From the NCBI GenBank assembly GCA_016712445.1, contig JADJRB010000001.1, forward strand, positions 1,178,001 to 1,242,000: a stretch of 64,000 nt of DNA. The letters run 5' to 3'. The notes beneath the pieces were generated by a model that was given only the letters and a program-made list of their open reading frames with translations, did not search any database and was not told the origin of the DNA. The position numbers and the translations under genes are program-made. This document shows, one piece after another, positions 24,674-33,490 of the stretch (position 1 is its first letter; every line of letters begins with the position of its first letter). This DNA is from Acidobacteriota bacterium (GTDB lineage: Bacteria > Pseudomonadota > Alphaproteobacteria > Caulobacterales > Hyphomonadaceae).

Positions 24674-24791
24674 GGTTGTGGATTTCAGTGGACAAAGGCG
24701 TTGAAACCACGCTCTCCCAGCATTTCAGGGTTTCATAATCATAAGCGCCCTCACGGGCTTGTTTGAATTGGATTGAAAAGGGGGTCTCCGG

Positions 24792-25829
24792 ATGACAGCC
24801 GCAAGGTCGAAGAAATTCCTCAAGGTGCTTTCAGGAGAGGTCCAGTCTCCTCCCCCGGTGTGGATGATGCGCCAGGCCGGGCGCCACCTTCCCGAATATC
24901 TCGAGACGCGCGCCAGGGCCCGTGACTTCCTTGATTTCTGCTACACGCCGTCGCTCGCCGCCGAAGCAACCCTCCAGCCCATCCGCCGCTATGGCATGGA
25001 CGGCGCGATCCTGTTTGCCGACATCCTGCTCATCCTGGATGCGATGGGCCTCGATGTGCGGTTCGAGAAAGGCGAAGGCCCGCTGGTCGAGACCATTTCA
25101 GCTGCCGCCGATCTTGCCCGCGTGAAACCCCAGGCAGCGGCCGACAAGCTTTCGCCGGTCTACGAAACGGTCGCCCGGGTGAAAGCCGCACTTCCGGCGG
25201 AGACCGCTCTGATCGGGTTCGCCGGGTCACCCTGGACGGTGACGCTCTATGCCGTGGAAGGGCGCGGAAAGACGGACAAGTCGGCTGCCTGGCGCTGGGC
25301 CCACGGCAAGCCTGAGGAACTCGCCGCGGCGATGGATGTCGTCGGAGAAGCGACCGCGCACTACCTCGCCAAACAGGTTGAGGCCGGCGCCGAAGCGCTG
25401 ATGCTGTTCGACAGCTGGGCCGAAGGCCTGCCGGACAATATCTTCCGGGAAGTCATCATCGCGCCGACGCGCAAGCTGGTCGACCGGTTGCGCGCGATGG
25501 GCGTGACGGTGCCGATCATCGGCTTTCCGCGCGGGGCCGGCGTGATGGTGCCGGACTATGTGGCCGCGACCGGCGTCACCGCTGTCGGCCTGGATACCGC
25601 CGCATCGCCCGCCTTCCTGAACCGCGAACTGCCTGCAGGGTTTCCGGTGCAGGGACACCTCGATCCCCTTCTGCTGATCGAGGGTGGTGCGCGACTTGAC
25701 GCACGTGTGGATGAGTTGCTGGACGCCTACAGGGGCCGGCCCCATATCTTCAATCTCGGGCACGGGGTTCGGCCCGAGACACCAATCGCACATGTCGAGC
25801 AGGTGCTCAGCCGTATCCGGAAGGGATAG
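24792..25829 (+). CDS. hemE: Uroporphyrinogen decarboxylase
   Basis: 345 aa. Decarboxylates uroporphyrinogen III to coproporphyrinogen III in haem synthesis. The signature PVWMMRQAGRHLPEY is at the N-terminus; the catalytic Asp lies in YGMDGAILFADILLI; GFPRGAG and the C-terminal FNLGHGVRPETPIAHV are conserved. First gene right of the origin, leading hemE-hemH-hemJ-rho. Confidence 0.96.
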   Translation: MTAARSKKFLKVLSGEVQSPPPVWMMRQAGRHLPEYLETRARARDFLDFCYTPSLAAEATLQPIRRYGMDGAILFADILLILDAMGLDVRFEKGEGPLVETISAAADLARVKPQAAADKLSPVYETVARVKAALPAETALIGFAGSPWTVTLYAVEGRGKTDKSAAWRWAHGKPEELAAAMDVVGEATAHYLAKQVEAGAEALMLFDSWAEGLPDNIFREVIIAPTRKLVDRLRAMGVTVPIIGFPRGAGVMVPDYVAATGVTAVGLDTAASPAFLNRELPAGFPVQGHLDPLLLIEGGARLDARVDELLDAYRGRPHIFNLGHGVRPETPIAHVEQVLSRIRKG

Positions 25830-25837
25830 ACTTACGT

Positions 25838-26911
25838 ATGGGGCGCAGGATTGCTGTCGTGCTGTTCAACCTCGGGGGCCCGGACGGGCCTTCGTCCGTA
25901 CAGCCGTTCCTGCAGAACCTGTTCCGTGATCCGGCAATCCTGCGCACCGCGCTGCCGCTGCGCTGGTTCCTGTCGCGGTTGATCTCGCGGACACGCGCCA
26001 AGTCTGCCCGGGCGAACTATGCCATGATGGATGCGGGCGGCGGCTCTCCCCTGCTCCGCGAAACGGAGGCGCAAGCCGAGGCGCTGCAGGCGGAACTGGC
26101 ACGCGCGCTGCCGGGCGACGAGGTGAAGTGCTTCATCGCCATGCGCTACTGGCACCCGTTCACCGAAGAGGCCGCGCGCGAGGTGAAAGCCTGGGGGGCG
26201 GACGAGGTTGTGCTTCTCCCGCTCTACCCGCAATTCTCGACCACGACGACGGGGTCCTCGCTGGACGCCTGGCGCAAAGCGTTCAAGGGCCAGGCAAAGA
26301 CGGTCTGCTGCTTTCCGTTCGAAGAGCACTTCGTGTCGGCGCATGTTGAGCGCATCTTCGAAGCGCATGCAAAAGCCGGATCACCCGAGAAAGTGACGCT
26401 GCTCCTGTCGGCGCACGGCTTGCCCGAACAGGTGATCGAGGCGGGCGACCCCTACCAGTGGCAGTGTGAAGCGCTGACCGAGATGATTGCCGGCCGCGTG
26501 CCGGCCGAGTGGGAAGTCATCGGCTGCTACCAGTCGCGCGTCGGGCCGCTGAAATGGATCGGGCCGGCCACGGAATCCGAAGTCCATCGCCATGCCGAGG
26601 CTGGCAAGCATATCCTGATCGCGCCGATTGCCTTTGTGTCCGAGCATATCGAGACGCTGGTGGAGCTCGGCGAGGAATACCGGCTGGTCGCCGAGAAAGC
26701 CGGCGCGGCGAGCTACACGCGGGTTGAAGCGCTCGGTACGCATCCGGAGTTCATCCGCACGCTGACGGGCGAGACCCTGGCGGCGCTGGGGATGAAAGGC
26801 GCGATCCGCTCCTGCGCTGGCGGACGGCTTTGTCCTTCCGACTGGACGGCCTGCCCGCATGCGGTCACACATCAGGCTGCCGGCCAGCGGGTCAACGCGC
26901 CGGCAGCGTGA
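25838..26911 (+). CDS. hemH: Ferrochelatase
   Basis: 357 aa. Inserts Fe2+ into protoporphyrin IX. VVLFNLGGPDGPSSVQPFLQNLF at the start; LLSAHGLPEQVIEAGDPY contains the catalytic His; GPLKWIGPATE is typical. The C-terminus holds Cys326, Cys332 and Cys339 (SCAGGRLCPSDWTAC), which could take part in a [2Fe-2S] cluster as in some bacterial ferrochelatases; this is an inference. Starts 8 bp after hemE. Confidence 0.94.
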   Translation: MGRRIAVVLFNLGGPDGPSSVQPFLQNLFRDPAILRTALPLRWFLSRLISRTRAKSARANYAMMDAGGGSPLLRETEAQAEALQAELARALPGDEVKCFIAMRYWHPFTEEAAREVKAWGADEVVLLPLYPQFSTTTTGSSLDAWRKAFKGQAKTVCCFPFEEHFVSAHVERIFEAHAKAGSPEKVTLLLSAHGLPEQVIEAGDPYQWQCEALTEMIAGRVPAEWEVIGCYQSRVGPLKWIGPATESEVHRHAEAGKHILIAPIAFVSEHIETLVELGEEYRLVAEKAGAASYTRVEALGTHPEFIRTLTGETLAALGMKGAIRSCAGGRLCPSDWTACPHAVTHQAAGQRVNAPAA

Positions 26912-26920
26912 GGGAACCGG

Positions 26921-27364
26921 ATGGACGTCTATCTCTGGATCAAGGCCGCGCACATCGTGTTCGTGATTGCGCTGATGGCCGGGTTGCTGGTGTATCCGCG
27001 CTACAAGATCCATCAATTGTCGAGCCGGCCGGGCGAGCCGCTGTTCGAAACCATGAAAGATGCGTCGGCGCTGCTCAAGCGCATCATCCTGAATCCAAGT
27101 TTGATACTTGTCTGGGTGCTCGGAATCCTGATGGTGTACCTAGACTGGCAGCGCGGCGGCCAGATCCTGCTCCAGCCCTGGTTTCACACCAAGCTGTTGC
27201 TGGTCCTGGGCATCAGCGGCCTGCACGGCTATTTCATCGGCCTCGGCCGGAAGGTCGACAATGTCACCGGCACCGTCCAGGCCAAGCAGTTGCGCATGCT
27301 GAATGAGGTGCCATTCCTCCTGATGATCGGCGTTGTCATCCTGGTTATTGTGAAACCCTTCTGA
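26921..27364 (+). CDS. hemJ: Protoporphyrinogen IX oxidase, HemJ type
   Basis: 147 aa membrane protein (UPF0093/HemJ) with four predicted helices. Conserved His is in LWIKAAHIVFVIALMAG, followed by YPRYKIHQ. The second half carries WFHTKLLLVLGISGLHGYF and the ending NEVPFLLMIGVVILVIVKPF. It oxidises protoporphyrinogen IX just before the ferrochelatase step, matching its place beside hemH. Confidence 0.93.
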   Translation: MDVYLWIKAAHIVFVIALMAGLLVYPRYKIHQLSSRPGEPLFETMKDASALLKRIILNPSLILVWVLGILMVYLDWQRGGQILLQPWFHTKLLLVLGISGLHGYFIGLGRKVDNVTGTVQAKQLRMLNEVPFLLMIGVVILVIVKPF

Positions 27365-27506
27365 TCCCGCCGCCAAGACTGCTTGACCTTTCAGGACAAA
27401 TTGGCGAAGAGAGGCGCATGCCGGTGCGCCCAATCCTCGTGGCGCCCCACACTTTTCCCTGACCGGCACCCCCCTGAACTAAATCCATAATCCGGACCCA
27501 GCCCGA

Positions 27507-28796
27507 ATGGCCTCCTCGATGCTTGATAACCTGACCAGCGTCACGCTGCGTGAACTCAAAGCCAAATCCCCTGAAGAGCTCCTGCTCTACGCCGAAGAGC
27601 TTGAAATCGAGAATGCATCCTCGATGCGGACGCAGGACATGCTGTTCGCGATCCTCAAGGAGCTCGCGGACAGCGAGGTGGAGATCACGGGCCAGGGTGT
27701 GCTCGAAGTGCTGGTCGACGGTTTCGGCTTCCTGCGGTCGCCAGAGTCGAACTACCTGCCCGGCCCGGACGACATCTATGTGAGCCCGGAAGTTCTGAAA
27801 AAGGCGAACATCCGCACCGGCGACACGGTCGAAGGCCCGATCGTCGCCCCGCAGGATTCCGAGCGCTACTTCGCCCTGACGGATGTCAGCCAGATCAATT
27901 TCGAGGATCCTGACAAGGCCAACAAGAAGGTCCACTTCGACAACCTGACGCCGCTCTACCCGGACAAGCGGCTCAAGATGGAGAGCCGCGATCCGACCAA
28001 GAAGGATCGCTCTGGCCGCGTCATCGACATCGTCGCCCCGATCGGCAAGGGCCAGCGCGCGCTGATCGTCGCCCCGCCCCGCACCGGCAAAACGGTGCTC
28101 ATGCAGAACATCGCCTCGGCCATCGAGGAGAACCATCCCGAGTGCTACCTGATCGTTCTTCTGATCGACGAGCGCCCGGAAGAAGTGACGGACATGCGCC
28201 GCACAGTGAAGGGCGAAGTCATCGCCTCGACCTTCGACGAGCCGGCGACCCGCCACGTCCAGGTTGCCGAAATGGTGATCGAGAAAGCCAAGCGCCTCGT
28301 CGAGCACAAACGCGATGTCGTCATCCTGCTCGACTCGATCACGCGCCTCGGCCGCGCCTACAACACGACCGTCCCCTCCTCCGGCAAGGTGCTGACCGGC
28401 GGTGTCGACGCCAACGCCTTGCAACGTCCGAAGCGGTTTTTCGGCGCCGCGCGCAATGTTGAAAACGGCGGCTCGCTGACCATCGTCGCCACCGCCCTGA
28501 TCGATACCGGATCGCGGATGGACGAAGTTATCTTCGAAGAGTTCAAGGGCACGGGTAACTCCGAGGTCGTGCTCGACCGGAAGATTGCCGACAAGCGCAC
28601 CTTCCCGGCCATCGACATCATGAAGTCCGGCACGCGGAAGGAAGAACTCATCACGCCGCAGGACCAGCTGTCGAAAATCTACATCCTGCGCCGCATCCTC
28701 GGCCCGATGGGAACCTCGGACGCGATCGACTTCCTGATCGACAAGCTGCGCCAGACGAAGACCAACGACGAGTTCTTCGAAGCGATGAAGAACTGA
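27507..28796 (+). CDS. rho: Transcription termination factor Rho
   Basis: 429 aa hexameric RNA helicase. N-terminal RNA-binding domain with LRELKAKSPEEL and the primary-site fold (GFGFLRSPESNYLPGPDDIYVSP). Walker A is IVAPPRTGKTVLMQ, Walker B VVILLDSITRLGRAYN, and the Q-loop/R-loop segment TGGVDANALQRPKRFFGAARN. The 142 bp upstream show no gene and probably carry its own promoter. Confidence 0.97.
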   Translation: MASSMLDNLTSVTLRELKAKSPEELLLYAEELEIENASSMRTQDMLFAILKELADSEVEITGQGVLEVLVDGFGFLRSPESNYLPGPDDIYVSPEVLKKANIRTGDTVEGPIVAPQDSERYFALTDVSQINFEDPDKANKKVHFDNLTPLYPDKRLKMESRDPTKKDRSGRVIDIVAPIGKGQRALIVAPPRTGKTVLMQNIASAIEENHPECYLIVLLIDERPEEVTDMRRTVKGEVIASTFDEPATRHVQVAEMVIEKAKRLVEHKRDVVILLDSITRLGRAYNTTVPSSGKVLTGGVDANALQRPKRFFGAARNVENGGSLTIVATALIDTGSRMDEVIFEEFKGTGNSEVVLDRKIADKRTFPAIDIMKSGTRKEELITPQDQLSKIYILRRILGPMGTSDAIDFLIDKLRQTKTNDEFFEAMKN

Positions 28797-28806
28797 GGCA
28801 TCGGTC

Positions 28807-30132
28807 GTGGCCGCGCAGGACACGATCTGTGCCCTCGCTTCCGGGCCGCCCCCTTCGGCGATTGCCGTCGTCCGGGTTTCGGGCCCGGCTGTGCGCGAGG
28901 TCTGCGACACTCTATTGGCATGCGGACTGCCGGAACCGCGACGGGCAGTCCTGACCCGGATCGTGGATTCGTCCGGCGCGGAGGTCGACGAAGGGCTCGT
29001 CCTCTTCTCCCCTGCCCCACATTCCTATACCGGCGAAGACACGCTGGAGCTTTACCTGCATGGCGGCGCGGCGGTGATCGCGCACGCGCTTGCTGCGCTG
29101 ACCTCCCTTCCGGGAGTGCGACTTGCCGAGGCGGGCGAGTTCACCCGCCGGGCGTTCGAGGCGGGCAGGCTGGACCTGACCGAAGCCGAAGGGGTCGCCG
29201 ACCTGATCGAGGCCGAGACCCTCGCCCAAAAGGCGCAGGCCCTCCGGCAGGTCTCCGGCGGACTGTCCGAGACATATAACAAGTGGCGTGACGAGCTGAC
29301 GGGCCTGCTCGCGCTGGTCGAGGTCATGGTCGACTTCCCGGATGAGGGAGATGTCAGCCCGCAGGCAGCCGACCCGATCCGGGCCAAGATCGGTGACCTT
29401 ATGTATGAAGTCGAAACAGCCCTCGGCGATGGCGGCATCGGGGAGCGGATCCGGGACGGGTTCCGCGTGGCGATCATCGGCCCGCCAAATGCCGGCAAGT
29501 CGTCTATCCTCAACCGGCTGGCCCGGAGAGAAGCCGCTATCGTCACCGACATCGCTGGCACCACCCGAGACGTGGTCGAGGTGCGCCTTGTCCTCGGTGG
29601 ACAGGTTGTCTGGCTGGCGGACACCGCCGGCCTGCGCGAGACGGAAGACGTGGTCGAAGCCGAAGGTGTCCGCCGGGCGAAACGCGCGGCGGCCGAAGCC
29701 GACCTCCGGATCCATGTGGTCGACTTCGAAGACCCCTCCCCTCCCCCGGGTCCGGTCGAGCCCCAAGACATTGTCGTCTTCAACAAGTCCGACTTGCGCG
29801 CCCCTGCCCTTGCCCCGGACGGGGCCCTTCCCCTCTCGGCGCGGACCGGCGAAGGGATGGAGAAGCTCGAATCCTGGATCGCCGGGTTCGTGTCGCAGCG
29901 CGCGGCATCCGTCGAGGCGCCAGTCATCACTCGGGCGAGACATCGCGAAAAGCTGAGCCGGGGCCTTGATGCCCTGAAGGCGGCGGACGAGGCGCTCGGC
30001 CAGGAGCTCGGCTTCGAACTCGTCGCCGAAGACCTCCGCCTCGCCATCCGGGAGATGCAATCCATCGTCGGCGAGATCGGAGTCGAGGATGTCCTCGGCG
30101 CCGTCTTCTCCCGCTTCTGCATCGGGAAATAG
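28807..30132 (+). CDS. mnmE: tRNA uridine-5-carboxymethylaminomethyl modification GTPase MnmE
   Basis: 441 aa. Forms a complex with MnmG that modifies wobble U34 of tRNAs. N-terminal formyl-THF-binding domain (DTICALASGPPPSAIAVVRVSGP), a central helical domain, inserted G domain (GPPNAGKSSILN, DTAGL, NKSD), and the invariant C-terminal CIGK. GTG start, where similarity begins. Directly upstream of its partner gene. Confidence 0.96.
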   Translation: MAAQDTICALASGPPPSAIAVVRVSGPAVREVCDTLLACGLPEPRRAVLTRIVDSSGAEVDEGLVLFSPAPHSYTGEDTLELYLHGGAAVIAHALAALTSLPGVRLAEAGEFTRRAFEAGRLDLTEAEGVADLIEAETLAQKAQALRQVSGGLSETYNKWRDELTGLLALVEVMVDFPDEGDVSPQAADPIRAKIGDLMYEVETALGDGGIGERIRDGFRVAIIGPPNAGKSSILNRLARREAAIVTDIAGTTRDVVEVRLVLGGQVVWLADTAGLRETEDVVEAEGVRRAKRAAAEADLRIHVVDFEDPSPPPGPVEPQDIVVFNKSDLRAPALAPDGALPLSARTGEGMEKLESWIAGFVSQRAASVEAPVITRARHREKLSRGLDALKAADEALGQELGFELVAEDLRLAIREMQSIVGEIGVEDVLGAVFSRFCIGK

Positions 30133-30196
30133 GCTCTAGGGTTTGGGGGCGCCCGGCGTTATATACCCCGCGAAACCCCTGCTTAAGAGATGGTTA

Positions 30197-32062
30197 ATGC
30201 CGCACGCGGCCGACTTTGATGTGATCGTGATCGGCGGCGGCCATGCCGGCTGCGAAGCTGCGGCCGCCGCCGCCCGCTTCGGTGCGCGCACGGCGCTTGT
30301 CACGCACAAGCTGTCGACCATCGGCGAGATGAGTTGCAACCCGGCCATCGGCGGTCTCGGCAAAGGGCACCTCGTGCGGGAGATCGATGCCCTCGATGGT
30401 GTCATGGGCCGCATGGCGGACAAGGCCAGTATCCAGTTCCGGATGCTGAACCGGTCGAAGGGTCCCGCGGTCTGGGGGCCCCGTTCACAGATCGACCGGA
30501 AGCTTTATCGCCAGGCGATGCAGGCCGAGCTCTCGGACTATCCGAACCTAACCCTGATCGAGGACGGCGCCGAAGACCTTATCGTGGAGGATGGCAAGGT
30601 CGCGGGCGTCGTCGGTCTGACGGGCGCGACCTACCGGGCTGCGAAGGTGGTCATCACCACCGGCACGTTCCTGAAAGGCGTCATCCATATCGGCGCCCGG
30701 CGCATCCCGGCGGGCCGGGTCGGCGAGGCACCGGCCATCGGTCTCGCGGACCGGCTCTACAATCTCGGCCTCCCGATGGGCCGGCTCAAGACCGGCACCC
30801 CCGCGCGGCTCGATGGCCGGACGATCCACTGGGACCGTCTCGAAATGCAGGCGGCGGATGCCGACCCCATCCCGTTCAGCTTCCTGACCGACCGGATTGA
30901 GGTGCCGCAGATCGCGTGCGGCATCACCTGGACGACACCGGAGACCCACGCGATCATCGACGCGAACATCACCCAGTCGGCGGTCTATTCCGGAGCGATC
31001 GCCGGACGGGGTCCGCGCTACTGTCCGTCCATCGAAGACAAGGTTCACCGCTTCGCCGACCGCGACCGCCACCAGATTTTCCTCGAGCCGGAAGGCCTCG
31101 ATGATCACACGGTCTATCCGAACGGCATCTCGACCTCTCTGCCCGAAGAGATCCAGGACCAGTTCATCCGGACCATCCCCGGCCTGGAAGATGCAGTGAT
31201 CCTCCAGCACGCCTATGCGATCGAATACGACTATGTCGATCCGCGGGCCCTTTCGCCGGCGCTCGAAGTGAAGGCCCTGTCCGGCCTCTACCTCGCCGGC
31301 CAGATCAATGGGACGACCGGATACGAGGAAGCGGGCGCCCAGGGTCTGATGGCGGGGTTGAACGCCGCGCGGTCCGCCGCCGGAAAAGACCCGGTCATCT
31401 TCGACCGGGCCGAAGCCTATATCGGGGTCCTGATCGACGACCTTGTGACGCGCGGGGTGACAGAGCCCTATCGCATGTTCACGTCGCGGGCCGAATACCG
31501 CCTGGCCTTGCGCGCAGACAATGCCGACCAACGGCTCACGCCGCGTGGGGTCGAAGCGGGCTGCGTCGGCGCGGACCGTGCGGCGATGTTTCACGTGAAA
31601 CATCGCGCGCTGGAGGAGGCCCGCGCCCAACTCAAGTCGCTGACCCTATCTCCAGACGCCGCTGTGAAGGCCGGGTGGTCGGTCAATCAGGACGGCCGCG
31701 TCCGGTCGGCCTGGGAATACCTCTCTTATAAAGACATCACCCTCGCCCATCTTTGCGCGGTGTGGCCGGAGCTTGATCGGATACCCGGCGATGTCGGTTC
31801 GCAGATCGAGATCGAAGCCCTCTACGCGGCCTACCTCGACCGACAGTCGGAAGACGTCGCCGCGCTGCGCCGGGACGAGTCGCTGACCCTTTCGGCGGAT
31901 CTCGACTATGACGCTATCGGCGGTCTCTCAAATGAGGTCCGTTCAAAGCTCAAGGCTGTGCGCCCGCAAACCCTCGGACAGGCAGCGCGTATAGAAGGCG
32001 TGACGCCCGGCGCGTTGACAGCCTTGCTCGGACACGTGAAACGCGTCCGGCGCACAGGGTAG
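30197..32062 (+). CDS. mnmG: tRNA uridine-5-carboxymethylaminomethyl modification enzyme MnmG
   Basis: 621 aa FAD protein partnering MnmE. Dinucleotide-binding motif VIGGGHAGCEAAAAAARFG, then EMSCNPAIGGLGKGHLVREIDALDG and the conserved TGTFLKGVIHIG. ATG 30197 is preferred to an upstream TTG because homology starts there and AAGAGATGG lies ahead. Residues MFHVKH are encoded by a perfect parS site, so the coding sequence also carries a segregation signal. Confidence 0.96.
   Translation: MPHAADFDVIVIGGGHAGCEAAAAAARFGARTALVTHKLSTIGEMSCNPAIGGLGKGHLVREIDALDGVMGRMADKASIQFRMLNRSKGPAVWGPRSQIDRKLYRQAMQAELSDYPNLTLIEDGAEDLIVEDGKVAGVVGLTGATYRAAKVVITTGTFLKGVIHIGARRIPAGRVGEAPAIGLADRLYNLGLPMGRLKTGTPARLDGRTIHWDRLEMQAADADPIPFSFLTDRIEVPQIACGITWTTPETHAIIDANITQSAVYSGAIAGRGPRYCPSIEDKVHRFADRDRHQIFLEPEGLDDHTVYPNGISTSLPEEIQDQFIRTIPGLEDAVILQHAYAIEYDYVDPRALSPALEVKALSGLYLAGQINGTTGYEEAGAQGLMAGLNAARSAAGKDPVIFDRAEAYIGVLIDDLVTRGVTEPYRMFTSRAEYRLALRADNADQRLTPRGVEAGCVGADRAAMFHVKHRALEEARAQLKSLTLSPDAAVKAGWSVNQDGRVRSAWEYLSYKDITLAHLCAVWPELDRIPGDVGSQIEIEALYAAYLDRQSEDVAALRRDESLTLSADLDYDAIGGLSNEVRSKLKAVRPQTLGQAARIEGVTPGALTALLGHVKRVRRTG
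31587..31602. other. parS: parS centromere site 1 (inside mnmG)
   Basis: TGTTTCACGTGAAACA is an exact match to the universal chromosomal parS. The palindrome extends to 24 bp (31583-31606). ParB loads here and interacts with ParA to segregate newly replicated origins. The site lies about 7 kb from oriC. Confidence 0.95.
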
Positions 32063-32067
32063 TATAA

Positions 32068-32697
32068 ATGACCAGCACAGAAGACCGCGCGGCGTTCCTC
32101 GCCGCCCACGATGTTTCACGTGAAACATTGGCAAAGCTCGACATCATCGTCGCGACGCTCGACGAGTGGCGGACAAAGAGCAATCTGATCGGCCCAAAGG
32201 AGTGGCCTCAGATCTGGACGCGGCATGTCGGCGACTCGGTCCAGCTGCTCGACCGTATCCCGGATACCGCCCGCGTCGTGGACCTTGGATCAGGCGCCGG
32301 CTTTCCCGGGCTGATCATCGCAGCGGCCCGGCCAGCCGGCTATGTCACCATGATCGAGAGTGTCGGGAAGAAGTGCGCCTTCCTGCGCGCGGCCATCGAG
32401 GCCGCCGGTTTGCCGGCCGAGGTGTTCCAGGGACGGGTCGAATCCGCGCCGCCGATCGAGGCCGATTTTGTGACCGCCCGGGCCTTCGCGCCGCTGCCGA
32501 AGCTTCTGGATTATGCCGCGCCCTGGCTGTGCAAAGGTGCAACAGGGGTTTTCCCAAAGGGCGAACGCTGGAATGAGGAATTGACGGCAGCCCGGCAAAG
32601 GTGGAATTTCGCTTATCAAGCGATTCCAAGTCGCAGTGGTGGGTCCGGGGTAATCTTGATTGTGCGGGAGGCTGCGAGACGCCATGGCCAAGCCTAG
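32068..32697 (+). CDS. rsmG: 16S rRNA (guanine-527-N7)-methyltransferase RsmG
   Basis: 209 aa SAM-dependent methyltransferase modifying G527 of 16S rRNA. IWTRHVGDSVQLL, VVDLGSGAGFPGLIIA (SAM motif I), MIESVGKKCAFLRAAIEAAGL and VTARAFAPLPKLLDYA are typical. VSRETL near residue 20 is encoded by a parS site. The end overlaps the parA start by 14 bp. Confidence 0.95.
   Translation: MTSTEDRAAFLAAHDVSRETLAKLDIIVATLDEWRTKSNLIGPKEWPQIWTRHVGDSVQLLDRIPDTARVVDLGSGAGFPGLIIAAARPAGYVTMIESVGKKCAFLRAAIEAAGLPAEVFQGRVESAPPIEADFVTARAFAPLPKLLDYAAPWLCKGATGVFPKGERWNEELTAARQRWNFAYQAIPSRSGGSGVILIVREAARRHGQA
32112..32127. other. parS: parS centromere site 2 (inside rsmG)
   Basis: A second exact TGTTTCACGTGAAACA, 525 bp from the first, read in a different frame (VSRET instead of MFHVKH). 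Close to parAB, and about 7.5 kb from oriC. Confidence 0.95.
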
Positions 32698-33490
32698 AAT
32701 ATTTGCTGTTGTGAACCAGAAGGGCGGGGTCGGAAAAACGACCACGTCGATCAATCTCGGGACCGCTCTGGCCGCTGTCGGGCGCCGCGTCCTGATCGTC
32801 GACTTCGATGCCCAGGGCAACGCCTCGACCGGGCTCGGCATCTCGCGGGCCGAGCGCCTCAAGACGTCGTATGATCTTGTGGTCGACCGGATCCCGCTGG
32901 AGGAGGCCGTACTCTCCACCATCGTGCCGCGGCTCGACATCGTGCCCGGCGACGAAAACCTGTCGGGCGTCGAGACCGAGCTCGCCGGCGACGCCCACCG
33001 CTCATACCGCCTGAAGGAATCGCTGCAGGCCTATATCGCCCGCGCCGAGACCGGGGACCTCGTGAAATATGACTATGTGCTGATCGATTGCCCGCCTTCG
33101 CTGTCGGCCCTGACGGTCAACGCGATGACGGCATCCGACGCGTTGCTCGTTCCTTTGCAATGTGAATTCCTCGCGCTCGAAGGCTTGTCGCAACTCCTGC
33201 GCACCGTCGAGGTTGTCCGCTCCGGCCTCAACCCGACGCTCGAGATCCAGGGTGTCGTGCTGACCATGTATGACCGTCGCAATTCGCTGTCCGACCAGGT
33301 CGCCAACGAAGTGCGCTCCTTCTTCGGCTCGAAGGTCTACAACACCGTCATCCCGCGCAATGTCCGCCTGTCCGAGGCGCCCTCGTTCGGCAAGCCGGCG
33401 CTTCTTTATGATTATCGCTGCCCCGGCAGCGAGGCCTATATCCGCCTCGCCTCGGAAGTGCTGCAGCGTGAGAAGGCGAGGGTGGCATGA
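32684..33490 (+). CDS. parA: Chromosome partitioning ATPase ParA
   Basis: 268 aa. Deviant Walker A KGGVGKTTT (residues 12-20), ILIVDFDAQGN-type Walker A' and DYVLIDCPPSLSALTVNAM. It forms nucleoid-bound dimers that pull ParB-parS complexes poleward. ATG 32684 was chosen at the start of homology. Overlaps rsmG by 14 bp and parB by 4 bp. Confidence 0.96.
   Translation: MAKPRIFAVVNQKGGVGKTTTSINLGTALAAVGRRVLIVDFDAQGNASTGLGISRAERLKTSYDLVVDRIPLEEAVLSTIVPRLDIVPGDENLSGVETELAGDAHRSYRLKESLQAYIARAETGDLVKYDYVLIDCPPSLSALTVNAMTASDALLVPLQCEFLALEGLSQLLRTVEVVRSGLNPTLEIQGVVLTMYDRRNSLSDQVANEVRSFFGSKVYNTVIPRNVRLSEAPSFGKPALLYDYRCPGSEAYIRLASEVLQREKARVA

Larger units (their letters stand above)
24446..24791. other. 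Chromosomal replication origin (oriC)
   Basis: 346-bp non-coding gap between divergent ppsR and hemE, the position of the Caulobacter origin. It contains eight GANTC sites, five NTGTGACTC repeats, degenerate DnaA boxes (CAATCCACA at 24531; TGTGGATTT at 24677), a TTAA-N7-TTAA CtrA box, and an AT-richer stretch (24719-24781) before hemE that could unwind. Genes to the left run left and genes to the right run right, and parS/parAB lie 7-9 kb away. Identified from synteny and motifs, not shown experimentally. Confidence 0.9.

Noticed and set aside
31943..32183. Small minus-strand ORFs over the mnmG-rsmG junction starting MFHVKH-like
   Set aside because: Created by the palindromic parS sequence read on the opposite strand; no independent coding evidence.
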